The notes under the pieces are model-generated. The model saw nothing but the letters and a program-made list of their open reading frames with translations, searched no databases and was not told where the DNA came from. This document shows, one piece after another, positions 1-7,906 of a DNA stretch of 64,000 nt. The stretch lies in assembly GCA_963707555.1 (NCBI GenBank), contig CAVPQM010000030.1:1-64000 (forward strand), given 5' to 3'. This DNA comes from JAFAFN01 sp963707555. GTDB taxonomy: Bacteria; Actinomycetota; Acidimicrobiia; Acidimicrobiales; Microtrichaceae. How positions within the stretch are numbered: the first letter of the stretch is position 1; each line of letters begins with the position of its first letter. Position numbers and translations under genes: made by a program.

Positions 1-603
1 GCCGTGGACTCCTTCGTCCCCGAGCCCCAGCGTGATCTCGACAAGCCCTTCCTCATGCCGATCGAGGACGTGTTCTCGATCACCGGCCGCGGCACCGTCG
101 TGACCGGCAAGATCGAGCAGGGCGTCGTCCACACCGGCGACGAGCTCGAGATCGTGGGCCTCAAGCCGACGCAGAAGACCACCTGCACCGGCGTCGAGAT
201 GTTCCGCAAGCTGCTCGACGAGGGTCAGGCCGGCGACAACATCGGCGCCCTGCTCCGCGGCATCGACAAGGAAGAGGTCCAGCGTGGCCAGGTGCTCGCA
301 GCGCCCGGCTCCATCACGCCGCACACCGACTTCGAGGCCCAGGTCTACGTCCTCACCAAGGAGGAGGGCGGCCGTCACAAGCCGTTCCAGACCAACTACC
401 GCCCGCAGTTCTACTTCCGGACGACCGACGTCACCGGCACGATCACCCTCCCCGAGGACACGCAGATCTGCATGCCCGGCGACAACACCGCCGTCACGGT
501 CGAGCTGATCGCCCCCATCGCCATGGACGAGGGCCTGAAGTTCGCCATCCGCGAGGGTGGCCGCACCGTCGGCGCCGGCCGCGTCACCAAGATCCTGAAG
601 TGA
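1..603 (+). CDS. tuf: Elongation factor Tu, C-terminal part (cut by window edge)
   Basis: This is the last 200 residues of EF-Tu, the GTPase that delivers aminoacyl-tRNA to the ribosome. The reading frame is open from base 1, so the GTP-binding domain lies upstream of the window. What remains is domains 2 and 3: the domain 2 motif GRGTVVTGKIEQG near the start, then domain 3 with HKPFQTNYRPQFYFRTTDVTG, a tRNA-contact region. It ends in GRVTKILK, typical of the family. It sits directly before the S10 cluster, as in most actinobacteria (rpsL-rpsG-fusA-tuf-rpsJ), and a strong hairpin follows the stop. The identification is secure. Confidence 0.98.
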   Translation, partial: AVDSFVPEPQRDLDKPFLMPIEDVFSITGRGTVVTGKIEQGVVHTGDELEIVGLKPTQKTTCTGVEMFRKLLDEGQAGDNIGALLRGIDKEEVQRGQVLAAPGSITPHTDFEAQVYVLTKEEGGRHKPFQTNYRPQFYFRTTDVTGTITLPEDTQICMPGDNTAVTVELIAPIAMDEGLKFAIREGGRTVGAGRVTKILK

Positions 604-632
604 TCTCCTCCCGCTGAGGCGGGAACATCGTG

Positions 633-660
633 CGAAGGGCGCCCCTCGGGGCGCCCTTCG
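633..660 (+). terminator. Hairpin terminator after tuf
   Basis: A perfect 13-bp inverted repeat (CGAAGGGCGCCCC, TC, then its complement) starts 30 bases after the tuf stop. There is no long T run, which is common for GC-rich actinobacterial terminators. It probably separates tuf from the S10 cluster. Confidence 0.7.
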
Positions 661-729
661 TCGTTCCCGCCCCGACTGCGGTGCAGCCGGTAGGAGGGGA
701 GTGCCGCCTCAGCGGTGCACGGCTGCCGC

Positions 730-735
730 TACGGT
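730..735 (+). promoter_or_regulatory. Leaderless-type -10 box
   Basis: TACGGT lies 6 bases before the ATG of the DUF4333-like lipoprotein gene, and no ribosome binding site is visible. Transcription would start at or next to the start codon. Confidence 0.5.
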
Positions 736-741
736 TCGCTC

Positions 742-1077
742 ATGCGAACTCTCTCCCGCGTCCCGCTCCGCCGCACGCTGCTCGCCATCGCTGCCGGCGC
801 CGCCCTCGTCGGCTGCTCGAGCGGCCCAGGCGCGGTCGAGAAGTCCGAGGTGGAGAAGGTCGCCGCGACCGAGCTGGCGGCACAGGTCGGCGCGGACGAG
901 CCGCCGAACATCTCCTGCCCCGGCGACCTCGAGGCCGAGGTCGGGACGACCATGACCTGCGAGCTCAGCGTCGAGGGCGACGAGGACGTCTACCCCGTCG
1001 AGATCGAGGTGACCTCGGTCGACGGCGACGACGTGAAGTTCGACGTCCAGGTCGACGACACTCCGTCCGGCGACTGA
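742..1077 (+). CDS. Small DUF4333-like lipoprotein
   Basis: A 111-residue exported protein. The N-terminus has an arginine-rich n-region, a hydrophobic stretch (residues 13-23) and a lipobox ending in Cys25 (ALVGC), so it should be lipid-anchored on the outer face of the membrane. The mature part is acidic and has two further cysteines in the CPGDL and MTCEL contexts. That pattern matches DUF4333 proteins, whose function is unknown. The ATG was chosen because a TACGGT -10 box sits 6 bases upstream and the signal peptide begins there. It is a lone gene between tuf and rpsJ, an unusual place to find one. Confidence 0.8.
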   Translation: MRTLSRVPLRRTLLAIAAGAALVGCSSGPGAVEKSEVEKVAATELAAQVGADEPPNISCPGDLEAEVGTTMTCELSVEGDEDVYPVEIEVTSVDGDDVKFDVQVDDTPSGD

Positions 1078-1146
1078 CCCGGGTCCGACCATCGCGACGA
1101 CCGGAGCACACGGAGGAGCGACCGGCCCAGGGGATCGCGCTCGGAA

Positions 1147-1177
1147 TTGGCGGGCGGTCCGCGGAGCGCACTAAGTT
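1147..1177 (+). promoter_or_regulatory. Possible promoter for rpsJ
   Basis: TTGGCG and TAAGTT are separated by 19 bases, about 95 bases before rpsJ. The spacing is longer than ideal, so this is only a candidate for the S10-cluster promoter. Confidence 0.3.
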
Positions 1178-1270
1178 CGTCGGCCGTGCCGCGGGAGGAC
1201 CGCGGCGAGCATCTTGACAGTCGATGACCCCGCCGCCCGGTCCGGGCAGCGCCAGCGAGGAGCAACCGCC

Positions 1271-1591
1271 ATGGCAGCAGAACAGAAGATCCGGATCCGG
1301 CTCAAGGCCTACGACCACGAGGTCATCGACCAGTCCACCAAGAAGATCGTCGAGACGGTCACTCGCACCCAGGCGCAGGTCCGCGGCCCGGTGCCCCTGC
1401 CGACCGAGAAGCACCGCTTCACCGTGATCCGGTCCCCGCACAAGGACAAGGACTCCCGTGAGCACTTCGAGATGCGCATCCACAAGCGCCTGATCGACAT
1501 CATCGAGCCCTCGCCCAAGACCGTGGACTCGCTGCAGCGCCTCGACCTGCCCGCAGGCGTCGACATCGAGATCAAGATCCAGGACGCCTGA
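1271..1591 (+). CDS. rpsJ: 30S ribosomal protein S10
   Basis: A 106-residue S10 protein of the small-subunit head, also known as the NusE transcription antitermination factor. It begins AAEQKIRIRLKAYDHEVID and contains the conserved GPVPLPTEKHRFTVIRSPHKDK segment. The ATG follows a GAGGAG ribosome binding site. It heads the cluster but is separated from rplC by 337 bases, much more than usual, with a promoter and hairpins in the gap. Confidence 0.98.
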   Translation: MAAEQKIRIRLKAYDHEVIDQSTKKIVETVTRTQAQVRGPVPLPTEKHRFTVIRSPHKDKDSREHFEMRIHKRLIDIIEPSPKTVDSLQRLDLPAGVDIEIKIQDA

Positions 1592-1632
1592 GTCCGGATC
1601 CGGATCCTCCCGGCCCTCGGGCCGCCGAGGAT

Positions 1633-1661
1633 TTGGCCAACCGGGGGAGCGCTGTTAGTCT
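1633..1661 (+). promoter_or_regulatory. Internal promoter upstream of rplC
   Basis: TTGGCC and TAGTCT are spaced by 17 bases, a near-consensus sigma-70-type arrangement. Transcription would start near 1668 and give an rplC leader of about 260 bases. The bases around and after the -10 box (CGCTGTTAGTCT, then GGTCGTC) closely resemble those before the GlmS-like gene at 22010. Confidence 0.6.
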
Positions 1662-1928
1662 CTCCCGGTCGTCATGAGCGAACTGTCGCTCATGGGATTC
1701 CCTCCGCTCCGGCGCCCGGCGAACAGCCAGGCCACCGCAGCAGAGTTTGCATCAATCGACGTCCGTACAGGCCAGGCCGACTTCCCCGGTCCGGAACCGT
1801 ACGGCACAACCGAGACGTCGCTCCGCCAGGGTTTGCCTGTGCGGAGCGCTCGCGTGAGCGGCATCTCTGTGGATCGGATCCCCGATCGACAGGCAGGCCG
1901 ACGGACCACGCCAAAGGACACAGCCACC
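1662..1928 (+). promoter_or_regulatory. Structured leader of the rplC transcript
   Basis: No convincing gene lies here: the open frame running into rplC has no ribosome binding site and no family resemblance. Two hairpins are visible. At 1819-1848, CGCTCCGC plus CAGG pair with CCTG plus GCGGAGCG, with one bulged T and a GTTTG loop. At 1872-1887, GATCGG pairs with CCGATC around a 4-base loop. Ribosomal-protein leaders often bind an encoded protein such as L4 for feedback control. That is a possible role here but is not shown. Confidence 0.45.
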
Positions 1929-2588
1929 ATGGCGAAGAAGGCAATCGTAGGAGAGAAGCTGGGCATGACCCAGGTGTGGGACGACGCCAACAACGTCGTG
2001 CCCGTCACCGTGCTGCGCGTCGCGCCGGCCAGGGTCGTCCAGCTCCGCACCCAGGAACGGGACGGGTACAGCGCGCTGCAGGTGACCTACGGCCACCGCG
2101 ACGCACGCAAGCTGAACAAGCCGCTCGCCGGGCAGTACGCCGCCGCCGGGGTCGACCCGGGCGTCCGTCTGCTCGAGCTGCGTGTCGACGACACCTCGGA
2201 GTACTCGGTCGGCCAGGAGATCGCCGCCGACATCTTCTCCGCAGGCGACAAGATCGACGTCACCGCGGTCAGCAAGGGCAAGGGCTTCGCCGGCGTCATG
2301 AAGCGTCACGGCTTCGCCGGTGCCCCCGCGTCGCACGGTGCGCATCGCGTGCACCGCAAGCCCGGGGCCGTCGGTCAGTGCGCCACGCCCTCGCGGGTGT
2401 TCAAGGGGATGCGCATGGCCGGCCGCATGGGCGCCGACCAGGTGACCACCCTGAACCTCGAGGTCGTGCAGGCCGACGCCGAACAGCAGATCATCCTGGT
2501 CCGGGGCTCGGTTCCCGGTCCCCGGGGTGGCGTGGTCGTCATCCGCGACGGGGTCAAGGCCCGTGTCGCCGAGGGAGGTGCATCCTGA
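1929..2588 (+). CDS. rplC: 50S ribosomal protein L3
   Basis: A 219-residue L3 protein of the large subunit, which reaches toward the peptidyl-transferase centre. It starts AKKAIVGEKLGMTQVWDD and contains the conserved central loop (KGKGFAGVMKRHGFAG, GSVPGPRGG). The ATG at 1929 matches the family start; the frame is open for 255 bases before it but that part is leader. Its stop overlaps the rplD start by one base. Confidence 0.97.
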   Translation: MAKKAIVGEKLGMTQVWDDANNVVPVTVLRVAPARVVQLRTQERDGYSALQVTYGHRDARKLNKPLAGQYAAAGVDPGVRLLELRVDDTSEYSVGQEIAADIFSAGDKIDVTAVSKGKGFAGVMKRHGFAGAPASHGAHRVHRKPGAVGQCATPSRVFKGMRMAGRMGADQVTTLNLEVVQADAEQQIILVRGSVPGPRGGVVVIRDGVKARVAEGGAS

Positions 2589-3223
2589 TGCCTGACGTGA
2601 CCCTGCGTACCAGCGCCGGCGCCGACAAGGGCACCGTCTCGCTCTCCGAGGAGATCTTCGGCATCGAGCCCAACGTCCCGGTCATGCACCAGGTCGTCGT
2701 GGCCCAGCTCGCCGCCAAGCGCTCCGGCACCCAGTCGACGAAGACCCGTTCCGAGGTCTCCGGCGGTGGCGCCAAGCCGTTCAAGCAGAAGGGCACCGGT
2801 CGTGCCCGTGCGGGCACCATCCGTGCGCCGCAGTGGCGTGGTGGTGGCGTGGCCCTCGGCCCGAAGCCCCGCAAGTACGACCAGAAGACCCCCAAGAAGA
2901 TGAAGCGCCTCGCGCTCCGCTCGGCGCTCTCGGACCGCGCGGCGGACGACAAGGTCGTCGTCGTGCAGGCCTGGGACTTCGATGCTCCGAGCACGAAGGC
3001 CGCCTCGGGCGCCCTCGCAGCGCTCGGTGTGACCGGTCGCATCCTCGTGGTGGTCGACCCGTCCGACATCGCCGCCCGCAAGAGCTTCCGCAACCTCTCC
3101 GACGTGCACGTCATCTCGCCCGGCGAGCTCAACACCTACGACGTGCTCGTCAGCGACTACGTGGTGTTCAGCGAGCAGACGCTGCCCGCGGAGTCCAACA
3201 GCGCGGCGGAGGTCGCATCATGA
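2588..3223 (+). CDS. rplD: 50S ribosomal protein L4
   Basis: A 211-residue L4 protein that lines the exit tunnel. In many bacteria L4 represses its own cluster. The extended loop is clear (GGGAKPFKQKGTGRARAG, then RGGGVALGPKPRKY), followed by the conserved globular domain. The start overlaps the rplC stop and its own stop overlaps the rplW start, showing translational coupling. If feedback control exists here, the leader at 1662-1928 would be a natural target (inference). Confidence 0.97.
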   Translation: MPDVTLRTSAGADKGTVSLSEEIFGIEPNVPVMHQVVVAQLAAKRSGTQSTKTRSEVSGGGAKPFKQKGTGRARAGTIRAPQWRGGGVALGPKPRKYDQKTPKKMKRLALRSALSDRAADDKVVVVQAWDFDAPSTKAASGALAALGVTGRILVVVDPSDIAARKSFRNLSDVHVISPGELNTYDVLVSDYVVFSEQTLPAESNSAAEVAS

Positions 3224-3519
3224 AGGACCCACGCGACGTCATCCTGCGTCCGGTCGTGAGCGAGAAGTCCTACGCACTCCTCGACCAGGGCGTCTACACC
3301 TTCGAGGTCGCTCCGTCGGCATCGAAGCCCGAGATCCGCGATGCCGTCCAGGCCATCTGGCCGGGCGTCAAGGTCACCAGCGTCAACACGCTGAACCGCA
3401 AGGGCAAGCGGAAGCGCAACCGTCGTGCACCCACCTTCGGCTCCCGCGCCGACGTGAAGCGTGCCATCGTCACCCTCTCCCAGGGCGGCGACCAGATCGA
3501 CCTGTTCGAGGTGAAGTGA
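3220..3519 (+). CDS. rplW: 50S ribosomal protein L23
   Basis: A 99-residue L23 protein, located at the tunnel exit where the signal recognition particle and trigger factor dock. It begins MKDPRDVILRPVVSEKS and has the typical basic loop RKGKRKRNRRAPTFG. The ATG overlaps the rplD stop by four bases (ATGA). Confidence 0.97.
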   Translation: MKDPRDVILRPVVSEKSYALLDQGVYTFEVAPSASKPEIRDAVQAIWPGVKVTSVNTLNRKGKRKRNRRAPTFGSRADVKRAIVTLSQGGDQIDLFEVK

Positions 3520-3521
3520 TC

Positions 3522-4358
3522 ATGGCTGTCCGCAAGCGCAAGCCCACCAGCCCCGGCCGTCGTTTCCAGACGGTCTCGGACTTCGCCGAGATCACGACCT
3601 CGACGCCCGAGAAGTCGCTGCTCGCCAAGAAGTCCCGCACCGGTGGTCGCAACAACCACGGTCGCAAGACCTCCCGTCACCGCGGTGGCGGCCACAAGCA
3701 GCAGTACCGCATCATCGACTTCAAGCGCCGCAAGGACGGTGTGCCGGCCAAGGTCGCCTCGATCGAGTACGACCCCAACCGCACCTGTCGCATCGCGCTG
3801 CTCCACTACCTCGACGGCGAGAAGCGCTACATCCTGGCCCCCAAGGGCCTGACCGTCGGCGACACCGTGCAGTCCGGCCAGGGCGCCGAGATCCGCACCG
3901 GCAACGCGCTGGCACTGCGCTACATCCCCGTCGGTACGGTCATCCACAACGTCGAGCTCAAGCCGGGTGGCGGTGGCAAGATGGCCCGCTCCGCCGGCTC
4001 GAGCGTGCAGCTCGTCGCTCGTGAGGGTGACTACGCCACGCTGCGCCTGCCCTCCACCGAGATGCGTCGCGTGCCGATCGACTGCCGCGCCACCGTCGGC
4101 GAGGTCGGCAACTCCGAGCACGACCTCATCAAGGTCGGCAAGGCCGGTCGCAACCGCTGGAAGGGCGTTCGCCCCCAGACCCGCGGTGTGGCCATGAACC
4201 CGGTCGACCACCCCCATGGTGGTGGCGAGGGCAAGACCTCCGGCGGACGCCATCCGGTGTCTCCGTGGGGCAAGCCCGAAGGCCGTACCCGAGACAAGAA
4301 CAAGCCGTCCCAGAAGTTGATCGTCCGCCGTCGCCGCACCCGCGGCTCGCGCCGGTGA
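3522..4358 (+). CDS. rplB: 50S ribosomal protein L2
   Basis: A 278-residue L2 protein, needed for subunit association and peptidyl transfer. It contains GRNNHGRKTSRHRGGGHK and the C-terminal MNPVDHPHGGGEG segment with the conserved histidine. Translation most likely begins at ATG 3522 (MAVRKRKPTSPGRR), since the family start agrees and the earlier in-frame GTG lies inside rplW. Confidence 0.98.
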   Translation: MAVRKRKPTSPGRRFQTVSDFAEITTSTPEKSLLAKKSRTGGRNNHGRKTSRHRGGGHKQQYRIIDFKRRKDGVPAKVASIEYDPNRTCRIALLHYLDGEKRYILAPKGLTVGDTVQSGQGAEIRTGNALALRYIPVGTVIHNVELKPGGGGKMARSAGSSVQLVAREGDYATLRLPSTEMRRVPIDCRATVGEVGNSEHDLIKVGKAGRNRWKGVRPQTRGVAMNPVDHPHGGGEGKTSGGRHPVSPWGKPEGRTRDKNKPSQKLIVRRRRTRGSRR

Positions 4359-4375
4359 TCTGAGCGAGGATCCCG

Positions 4376-4660
4376 ATGCCACGCAGCCTCAAGAAGGGTC
4401 CGTTCGTCGACGACCACCTCCTCAAGAAGGTGGACGTCCTCAACGAGCAGGGCCAGAAGACCGTCATCAAGACCTGGTCACGCCGGTCGACGATCATCCC
4501 CGACATGATCGGCCACACCATCGCGGTGCACGACGGACGCAAGCACGTGCCCGTCTACGTCACCGAGTCGATGGTGGGCCACAAGCTCGGTGAGTTCGCG
4601 CCGACCCGGACCTTCCGGTTCCACGCCGGCCAGGAGAAGAACGCGAAGGGACGCCGCTGA
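4376..4660 (+). CDS. rpsS: 30S ribosomal protein S19
   Basis: A 94-residue S19 protein of the small-subunit head. It starts PRSLKKGPFVDDHLLKKV and carries the conserved RRSTIIPDMIGHTIAVHDG motif. Its stop overlaps the rplV start by one base. Confidence 0.98.
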   Translation: MPRSLKKGPFVDDHLLKKVDVLNEQGQKTVIKTWSRRSTIIPDMIGHTIAVHDGRKHVPVYVTESMVGHKLGEFAPTRTFRFHAGQEKNAKGRR

Positions 4661-5366
4661 TGGCTGCCATCACGTTCGACGAGCGCAAGACCAACGAGCG
4701 CGCCGGCGTCCGTGCGGTCCACCGCCACGCCCGGTTCTCGGCCTACAAGGCGCGTGAGGTCCTCGACCTCATCCGCGGCAAGTCGGTGGCCGAGGCCCGC
4801 ACCATCCTGCAGTTCTGCGACCGCTCCGCCGCCGAGACGGTGGCCAAGGTCCTCGACTCCGCGGTCGCCAACGCGGCCAACAACAACGACATCCCGCCGG
4901 ATGAGCTGTTCGTCGCCTCGTGCTTCGCGGACGAGGGTCCGACGATGAAGCGCTGGCGCCCGCGTGCCCGTGGTCGTGCGACCCGCATCCGCAAGCGCAC
5001 CTGCCACATCACGGTGATCGTCGGTCGCTACACCCAGACCGAGCTCGACACCCAGCGTGCCCGACTGGCCAGCAAGGGCCGGACCGCCTCGAGCCCGAGC
5101 GCCGATCGTGCCCGCCGAGTGCAGCGCAGCCGCTCCGGCGCCGCTGCCGAGGCGTCCGTCGACGCCGAGGCGACCGAGGCCGAAGCCGTCGAGGCCGAGA
5201 CCGACGAGGCAGCCACCGAGGCCGTCATCGCGGACGACGCTCCCGAGACCGCAGCAGCCGACGACCGCCACCGCCGACGAGGCCGGTGACGACACCGCCG
5301 CCGACGCGACACCGCCGACGCCGATGACGACGAGCTGCCGACGAGACCGAGAAGAAGGACGACTGA
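4660..5366 (+). CDS. rplV: 50S ribosomal protein L22 with long acidic tail (two or more apparent frameshifts)
   Basis: The L22 core (about residues 1-125) spans the exit tunnel and includes SAYKAREVLDLIRGKSV and the loop PRARGRATRIRKRTCH. It is followed by an Ala/Glu/Asp-rich tail of about 110 residues. The written frame stops at 5289. The expected end, ADETEKKDD then TGA overlapping the rpsC ATG, lies two frames away at 5366. At least two CG losses between about 5260 and 5345 would join them and give about 236 residues. The exact tail sequence cannot be fixed from this text. Confidence 0.9.
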
Positions 5367-6316
5367 TGGGTCAGAAGGTCAATCCCTACGGCTTCCGCCT
5401 CGGTGTCACGACCGACTGGAAGTCCCGCTGGTTCGCCACCCGTGAGGAGTACGTCGACTACCTCATCGAGGACTGGAAGATCCGCGACTACCTCATGAAC
5501 AAGCTGCCGAACGCAGCGATCAGCCGTGTCGAGATCGAGCGCACCCGCGATCGTCTCCGCATCGACGTGCACACCGCCCGTCCCGGCATCGTGATCGGTC
5601 GTCGTGGCGCACAGGCCGACGAGCTCCGTGCAGATCTCACCAAGCTCACCGGCAACCCGAAGGTGCAGCTGAACATCCAGGAGATCAAGCAGCCCGAGCT
5701 CGACGCTGCGCTGATCGCCCAGGGCGTCGCCGACCAGCTCGCCAACCGCGTGGCGTTCCGTCGTGCGATGAAGCGTGCCGTGCAGAACGCACAGAAGGCC
5801 GGAGCCCTCGGCATCCGGGTCCAGTGCTCGGGTCGCCTCGGCGGCTCCGAGATGGCCCGCACCGAGTGGTACCGCGAAGGCCGTGTGCCGCTGCACACGC
5901 TGCGTGCCGACATCGACTACGGCTTCCGCGAGGCCCGCACCACCTACGGCCGCATCGGCGTGAAGGTGTGGATCTACAAGGGCGACATCCTGCCGTACAA
6001 GAACACCGACGAGCAGAAGATCGCGAAGGAAGCGGCCATGGCCGTCGGCGACACCGCCGGCCAGGAGCGTCCCCGCGTCGTCTCGACCCGACCGACGGTC
6101 GCCGAGGCGCCTGCTGCGCCGGCTCCGGCTCCTGCTCCCGCCGAGGCTCCCGCAACGGGTGCCCCCGCAGCAGAGCAGCCCGAAGAAGAGATCAAGCCGC
6201 TCATCGGTGAGGCTGATCCCGAGTTCGAGCGTCTGCTGGCCGAGGAGGAGGAGATCGAGCGCTCCACCCGCGAGCACCACGAGACTCCGCACTTCCGTCC
6301 CGGGGATGGTGACTGA
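5366..6316 (+). CDS. rpsC: 30S ribosomal protein S3 with C-terminal extension
   Basis: A 316-residue S3 protein at the mRNA entry site. It has the KH domain (PGIVIGRRGAQADELR) and the C-terminal domain (RIQCSGRLGG-like segment, then TTYGRIGVKVWIYKG). Most S3 proteins end near residue 215-230; here about 90 more residues follow, first Ala/Pro-rich and then Glu-rich. The ATG overlaps the rplV stop (ATGA), and the gene is coupled to rplP three bases downstream. Confidence 0.97.
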   Translation: MGQKVNPYGFRLGVTTDWKSRWFATREEYVDYLIEDWKIRDYLMNKLPNAAISRVEIERTRDRLRIDVHTARPGIVIGRRGAQADELRADLTKLTGNPKVQLNIQEIKQPELDAALIAQGVADQLANRVAFRRAMKRAVQNAQKAGALGIRVQCSGRLGGSEMARTEWYREGRVPLHTLRADIDYGFREARTTYGRIGVKVWIYKGDILPYKNTDEQKIAKEAAMAVGDTAGQERPRVVSTRPTVAEAPAAPAPAPAPAEAPATGAPAAEQPEEEIKPLIGEADPEFERLLAEEEEIERSTREHHETPHFRPGDGD

Positions 6317-6318
6317 CC

Positions 6319-6735
6319 ATGTTGATGCCGAAGAAGGTCAAGCACCGCAAGACCCACCGCGGCCGGCTGACCGGTACCTCCAAGGGCGGTACCGAGGTCA
6401 ACCACGGCCAGTACGGGATCCAGGCCCTCGAGCCGGGTTGGATCACGGCCCGCCAGATCGAGGCGGCCCGTATCGCCATGACCCGCCACATCAAGCGTGG
6501 CGGCAAGGTGTGGATCAACGTCTTCCCGGACAAGCCCGTCACGAAGAAGCCGGCCGAGACCCGCATGGGTTCCGGCAAGGGCAACCCCGAGCTCTGGGTG
6601 GCCGTGGTACGTCCCGGCCGCATCCTGTTCGAGCTCTCCTACCCGGACGACGCCACCGCCCGCGGTGCGCTCAACCGGGCGATCCAGAAGCTGCCGATCA
6701 AGGCGCGGATCGTGACCCGAGAGGAGGGCTTCTGA
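6319..6735 (+). CDS. rplP: 50S ribosomal protein L16
   Basis: A 138-residue L16 protein at the A-site side of the large subunit. It shows MPKKVKHRKTHRGR and the conserved GSGKGNPELWVAVVRPGRILFE. Translation may start at ATG 6319 or at 6325, which gives the more usual MPKKVKH start. The stop overlaps the rpmC ATG. Confidence 0.97.
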   Translation: MLMPKKVKHRKTHRGRLTGTSKGGTEVNHGQYGIQALEPGWITARQIEAARIAMTRHIKRGGKVWINVFPDKPVTKKPAETRMGSGKGNPELWVAVVRPGRILFELSYPDDATARGALNRAIQKLPIKARIVTREEGF

Positions 6736-6956
6736 TGGCGAAGCTCGTCGCACGTGAGCTCGGTGACACCGAGCTGATCGAACGCATCGCGGAGGAGAAG
6801 GACCGGCTCTTCAAGCTCCGGTTCCAGCTGGCCACCGGTCAGCTCGAGAACTCCGCTCGACTGAACCAGACCAAGAGGGACATCGCGAGGCTCAACACCG
6901 AGCTCCGTGCCCGTGAGATCGCCGCCGCCGAGGCAGTGGCGGGAGGTGAGGCGTGA
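6735..6956 (+). CDS. rpmC: 50S ribosomal protein L29
   Basis: A 73-residue L29 protein located near the tunnel exit. It has the two-helix pattern with the conserved LFKLRFQLATGQLEN segment followed by IARLNTELRARE. It is coupled by one-base overlaps on both sides. Confidence 0.96.
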   Translation: MAKLVARELGDTELIERIAEEKDRLFKLRFQLATGQLENSARLNQTKRDIARLNTELRAREIAAAEAVAGGEA

Positions 6957-7234
6957 TGAGCGAGACCGCTCCGACGACGCCCGAACGCAGTGCACGCAAG
7001 GTGCGTGAGGGGATCGTCACCTCCGACAAGATGGATCGCACGGCAGTGGTCACGGTGACCGAGCGTGTGCGGCACATCCGCTACAACAAGACCGTCCAGC
7101 GCGCGAAGAAGCTCTACGTGCATGACGAGGAGAACGATCTCCACGTCGGCGACCGCGTCCGTGTGATGGAGACCCGCCCGCTGTCCAAGCAGAAGCGCTG
7201 GCGGATCGTGGAAGTCCTGGAGCGTGCCCGATGA
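6956..7234 (+). CDS. rpsQ: 30S ribosomal protein S17
   Basis: A 92-residue S17 protein, an early 16S rRNA binder. It contains REGIVTSDKMDRTAVVTV and HVGDRVRVMETRPLSKQKRW. The ATG at 6956 overlaps the rpmC stop and is preferred over the GTG three bases earlier. Its stop overlaps the rplN start. Confidence 0.97.
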   Translation: MSETAPTTPERSARKVREGIVTSDKMDRTAVVTVTERVRHIRYNKTVQRAKKLYVHDEENDLHVGDRVRVMETRPLSKQKRWRIVEVLERAR

Positions 7235-7599
7235 TCCAGCAGGAGTCACGCCTCCGCGTGGCCGACAACTCCGGCGCCCGAGAGATCCTCGTGATCAAGG
7301 TGCTCGGCGGATCGAAGCGTCGCTACGCCTCGATCGGCGACGTCGTCGTCGCCACCGTCAAGGACGCCCTCCCGGGCGCAGCGGTCAAGAAGGGCGAGGT
7401 CGTCAAGTGCGTCATCGTCCGTGTGAAGAAGGAGAAGCGTCGTGCAGACGGCAGCTACATCCGCTTCGACGAGAACGCCGCCGTCCTGATCAACGACCAG
7501 AAGCAGCCGCGTGGCACTCGCATCTTCGGCCCGGTGGGTCGTGAGCTGCGTGACAAGAAGTTCATGCGCATCGTCTCGCTCGCCCCGGAGGTGATCTGA
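7231..7599 (+). CDS. rplN: 50S ribosomal protein L14
   Basis: A 122-residue L14 protein on the subunit interface. It begins MIQQESRLRVADNSGAREIL and has the conserved IFGPVGRELRDKKFMRIVSLAPEV end. It opens the spc part of the cluster and is coupled to rpsQ by an ATGA overlap. Confidence 0.98.
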   Translation: MIQQESRLRVADNSGAREILVIKVLGGSKRRYASIGDVVVATVKDALPGAAVKKGEVVKCVIVRVKKEKRRADGSYIRFDENAAVLINDQKQPRGTRIFGPVGRELRDKKFMRIVSLAPEVI

Positions 7600-7600
7600 C

Positions 7601-7906
7601 ATGAAGATCCGCAAGGGTGATCGTGTCCGGGTCCTGACCGGCAAGCAGCGGGGCAAGGAGGGTGAGGTCATCACCGTCCTTCCCAAGCAGAACAAGGTGA
7701 TCATCGAAGGCGTCAACGTCGCCAAGCGTCACCAGAAGCCCACTCGTGCGATGCAGCAGGGCGGCATCATCGACAAGGCGATGCCGATCGACGTCTCGAA
7801 CGTCGCGCTCATCGACTCCGACGGCTCCACCACTCGGGTGGGCTACCGGGTCGCTGACGACGGCACGAAGTCGCGGGTGGCTCGCAAGAGCGGAGGTGAG
7901 CTGTGA
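7601..7906 (+). CDS. rplX: 50S ribosomal protein L24
   Basis: A 101-residue L24 protein that starts large-subunit assembly. It has the KOW motif KIRKGDRVRVLTGKQRGKEG at the N-terminus. The stop overlaps the GTG start of rplE by four bases. Confidence 0.97.
   Translation: MKIRKGDRVRVLTGKQRGKEGEVITVLPKQNKVIIEGVNVAKRHQKPTRAMQQGGIIDKAMPIDVSNVALIDSDGSTTRVGYRVADDGTKSRVARKSGGEL

Noticed and set aside
1674..1928. N-terminal extension of L3 starting at 1674
   Set aside because: It would add 85 residues unlike any L3, follows a promoter directly and covers the hairpins; the family start is ATG 1929.
3294..4382. Long minus-strand open frame over rplB
   Set aside because: It is the antisense shadow of a conserved ribosomal gene in GC-rich DNA; there is no ribosome binding site and no family match.
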